Origin: Lycocorax pyrrhopterus obiensis | Taxonomy: Eukaryota; Chordata; Aves; Passeriformes; Paradisaeidae | Length of the DNA stretch: 64,000 nucleotides | Reading direction: 5' to 3' | Assembly: GCA_014706295.1 (NCBI GenBank) | Contig: JACSVZ010000016.1 | Span: 4,507,168-4,571,167 of the forward strand | Part shown: positions 61,085 to 64,000 of the stretch, piece after piece | Numbering within the stretch: the stretch's first letter is position 1 | Layout of the letters: the number at the start of each line of letters is the position of its first letter | Made by a program: the position numbers and the translations under genes | The notes under the pieces: generated by a model | What the model was told of the DNA's origin: nothing | Database searches by the model: none | What the model saw: the letters and a program-made list of their open reading frames with translations, nothing else

Positions 61085-64000
61085 CATCCCTCAGCTCTCA
61101 TCCTCCAACTCCTGAGAGATGTTCAGCTCTCTCTGAGGCACTGCAGCTGTGGTTTTATTTTTGAGCTGAGGTAAAGGTACGTACCCAAACACCTTTGCCC
61201 AGTTCCTTGGAAACCTCAGAAGTCTGAGATTATATGAAAATGCAACAATAGCTCATAATTCCTGTGGTTAATAAATCCCAATGTGGGTTTTTGCAAAGCT
61301 GCTCTTTGTATAACTTCTTTATGCAAAGCCATGTTTCTAAAAGTTAGGTTTTCTTAGGTGACAGAATTACACTGGCAAGGGCTCAAAATTAATAGCAATA
61401 CAGCTTTATGGTCAAAAGGACAAAAAGCAATCCTAGCCCCAACTGTGGTTTATTTAAAAATGATAATAATGAATTGTCCATATTCATTTATTCAGGGAAC
61501 AAAACCAAATTTTAAAACTGCTTGAATTGAAATATTTGTTTAGACTGGAGAGTATAAAATGAATGGTGTAGGTTCAGTTGAGAAATGGAAATGTAAGATG
61601 AGTGCAGCAGGAAAGAAAACCAAATTCCTTCTGTAGTTGTTTGATCAGCTGCACCACCGTTCCCAACAGGGTGCTACAGTGTTCAGGCTGACTCAGAGCC
61701 CCCTTTTTGGAAGCAGGGACAAGATTATCTATCTGAACTCAGGACAATTTCAGGAGATAATGAGAAGATCTAAAGAGGATATGCTGAACCATCAGAAGAT
61801 AAAAGCGAGAAAGGAAAATTCTCAACACCAAATAAAGACTAAAGCTTAGGGGTGGGAATGACACACTTCACACCACAACCGCTCATTCGTCCCAGACTCT
61901 CCTCAGTTCCAGGGAAAGCTTTCACTGGTCACTGCAGAGACTGGAAAGCACCATGACAGCACAGGGCACAGAGGAAAAGTCCTTTAACTAGGAACAAGTG
62001 GCTCATACTTCAGAAAGCAGAAAAATACAAAAGGGACGGGGAGCAGACAGTAGTAAGAAAACAAGAATGTTTATGGTTTGTCATTCTACCTGTCATATCC
62101 TAATTCTCAACACTGGAATGTGTTATTTGGTTGGTACAAAAGACCAGGAGCAAAGGGTATTCACTTTTCTTAATGAACATAATTTTACTCCATTGATAGA
62201 CATATTCAGCCTTTCCCTCTTCACATATACTTTGTTTTGGGAGTGGGGGCAAGAGGGGGTGCTCCTCTTCAAAAACAATATTTGAAGAAGTTGTGTACTT
62301 CAGAGTTTAATGCATCAGCTTCTCCTTTGTTAAAAGCTGGGTTCAAAGCCCAAGTCCATCTTAAAGAAAACTAAATGTGAGCATTTCATCCTGTTCACTA
62401 GTAGCCCTCAGAAAAGGAACCCCGAACCGCACTGAAGCAGAAATTTCTGCCCAAACAAGTCCCAGAACTGGAAGAAGAAGTGTGAGTGCTTTGAAAATAC
62501 TTCAGTCCTGAGCTACATATGGGCAGTCCAGCCAGCGCCTGACTGTGGTGTATACAGCACGGTCTGCTACCATAAAGTACTCTGCTTATGATTAAAAGCA
62601 CAACGTAGCATAATAAAGAAAACTGAATGAGGGAGGGAGAGAATTAAATTGCTTATGCTGCCACTTTGTGGTCTGAAATAGCATTTATTGCTCAATGCAT
62701 CAAGCTCGTTTACACAGCTTCCAGACTCTCATCATCCAGAGTCCTGGTACTCCATGCACAGACAGCAGAAAGAGTTGATAAGAAATCAAAATGGAAAGCC
62801 CATGTCGTGTGAGTAGCCACAAAGCCTGAACTGTAATGCAAGCATCATTGAGTTCCCTAAGAAGATATTCAACATTGCAGTAATTAAGGACAGTTTTCCT
62901 TTTTGGAAAAATCATGCTAGCACAAGAATTATTAATTTTACCTTGTTTTCCTCTTTTTCGTGTCTCTTGCTCAGCACCAAGTATATTATGAGCACTTCTG
63001 AAGCATACTTGCAGTGAACTACAGCAGTATTAAGACCAAACAATGTTATTTAACAGCACTACTTAAAACCACTGACTGATGATGCAAAATATACTGAGGT
63101 CAGCTTTGTTATCTTTCCATACCCAGCAGCAGAAACCCAAAAATTTAATTCTGGTGGCTGACTGCTGACAACCAAAGCTCAGGCAGTTATCAGGAGCAGA
63201 CACTTGACTTCATACAAATCTTACTAACACATTCAGGTGACAACTGATCTGCAGAAACCACTACACATTTACATCACCCACACAAGAGAGAACCCTAAAG
63301 CAAGTTCAGGCGCTGGAAGGACACAGTTTCCCTTTCTGCCATGGTTTTTACTTTGTGCTCAGGAGAGCGGACACGACACGGGTGTGACGAGCGAGGGCTG
63401 CTGGTGCTGCACAGGCGGCACCGTGCAGGGAGCCCCGGCCAGCAGCAGGTGGAGCCCGGCCACAGCTCCCACTCACGAAATGATGCTCTTCCCTCTGCAC
63501 CCCCTCATGGCTCTCACAGCTGATTTTGACAAGCAAAAGTGGAGAATTGGATTATTCTGACACAGAAAAATTGTATTTACTTGTCCTAGAACTGTGTGGT
63601 ACCGAGAATGAAAATCCTGCAGCCAGCCGCAGACACACCAGAAATCTCACTCCCATGTTCAACAACTTTGCAAGGACTCCAGCCCAACAATTTAGACTTA
63701 AGAGGTTCAGGCTACCTAGATAAGAATTTCCCAGCACCTGCATACACATTTGAAATTTATAGGACCAGAACCTCTGGAGAACATTTCAGACCTAATATCA
63801 TGCACACTGTGTTTCCCCCCAAAAGACTTCCTCTTCCCTACCTGAGCTCTACAACCAAAGAGGAAAGGGAAGCCAACACTGCCTGTGAAAAGTCCTTGTA
63901 CCCCTCACACAGAGCTCAGCCCAAGGCTGACATTCACACCAGACAGACTCCTGCTGTTTGTGGGTGCCTCAGAGCATTGTTCACCAGCACCGTCTGTGCG

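Larger units (their letters stand above)
34399..64000 (-). other. Intron or 5' flank upstream of the giant exon
   Basis: Nearly 30 kb with no supported protein exon. Because the giant exon lacks a start codon at its 5' end, at least one upstream exon with a phase-0 donor must exist here or beyond the right edge. Old CR1 pieces, a Gag-like ORF, an LTR-like piece and low-complexity tracts are listed separately. A modest CpG-containing GC rise occurs at 63.35-63.48 kb and another near 44.88-45.06 kb. Confidence 0.6.

Overview
The window looks like bird genomic DNA: intron-rich, about 40-45% GC by eye, with several truncated CR1 LINE tails of the avian type and a short fragment resembling an avian ERV LTR. 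I see one protein-coding gene, on the minus strand, and only part of it. No complete gene, tRNA, rRNA or CRISPR array is supported.

The gene is an ASEF-family Rho guanine nucleotide exchange factor, most likely SPATA13 (ASEF2), with ARHGEF4 (ASEF) as the alternative. Reading along the minus strand: a 4,254-bp exon (34398 to 30145) encodes 1,418 residues of a long disordered N-terminal region. After a 9.4-kb intron, a 130-bp exon (20695 to 20566) carries the SQSTPTGLDCVGW motif of the APC-binding region. A CpG-rich alternative first exon (about 13.56 kb down to 13166) ends in RYWSLESLHSATG. Both the 130-bp exon and the alternative exon stop after one base of a codon, so each can join the same next exon. 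That exon, and the SH3, DH and PH domains, must lie beyond the left edge; I could not find them here. The gene therefore appears to have at least two start points: a distal promoter (right of or within 34-64 kb) for a very long isoform, and the 13.5-kb promoter for a short one.

Region by region: 1-13165 is intron with two CR1 copies, a palindromic dinucleotide repeat and a pure A25 run. 13166-13600 is the alternative promoter and exon. 13601-20565 is intron with a second CpG island (17.93-18.27 kb) and an adjacent CR1. 20566-20695 is the APC-binding-region exon. 20696-30144 is intron with a CR1. 30145-34398 is the giant exon. 34399-64000 is upstream intron or 5' flank with old CR1 pieces, a minus-strand Gag-like ORF near 49.3 kb, a possible LTR fragment near 55.9 kb and low-complexity tracts.

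The most unusual item is the Gag-like ORF (48966-49570, minus). It is open across its recognisable capsid-like part, is bracketed by plausible splice sites, and its donor phase matches the acceptor of the giant exon downstream on the same strand. It may be only a relic of a Ty3/Gypsy-like element, but exaptation as a 5' exon can be tested. All splice and product statements come from reading sequence only; no alignment or RNA data were available.
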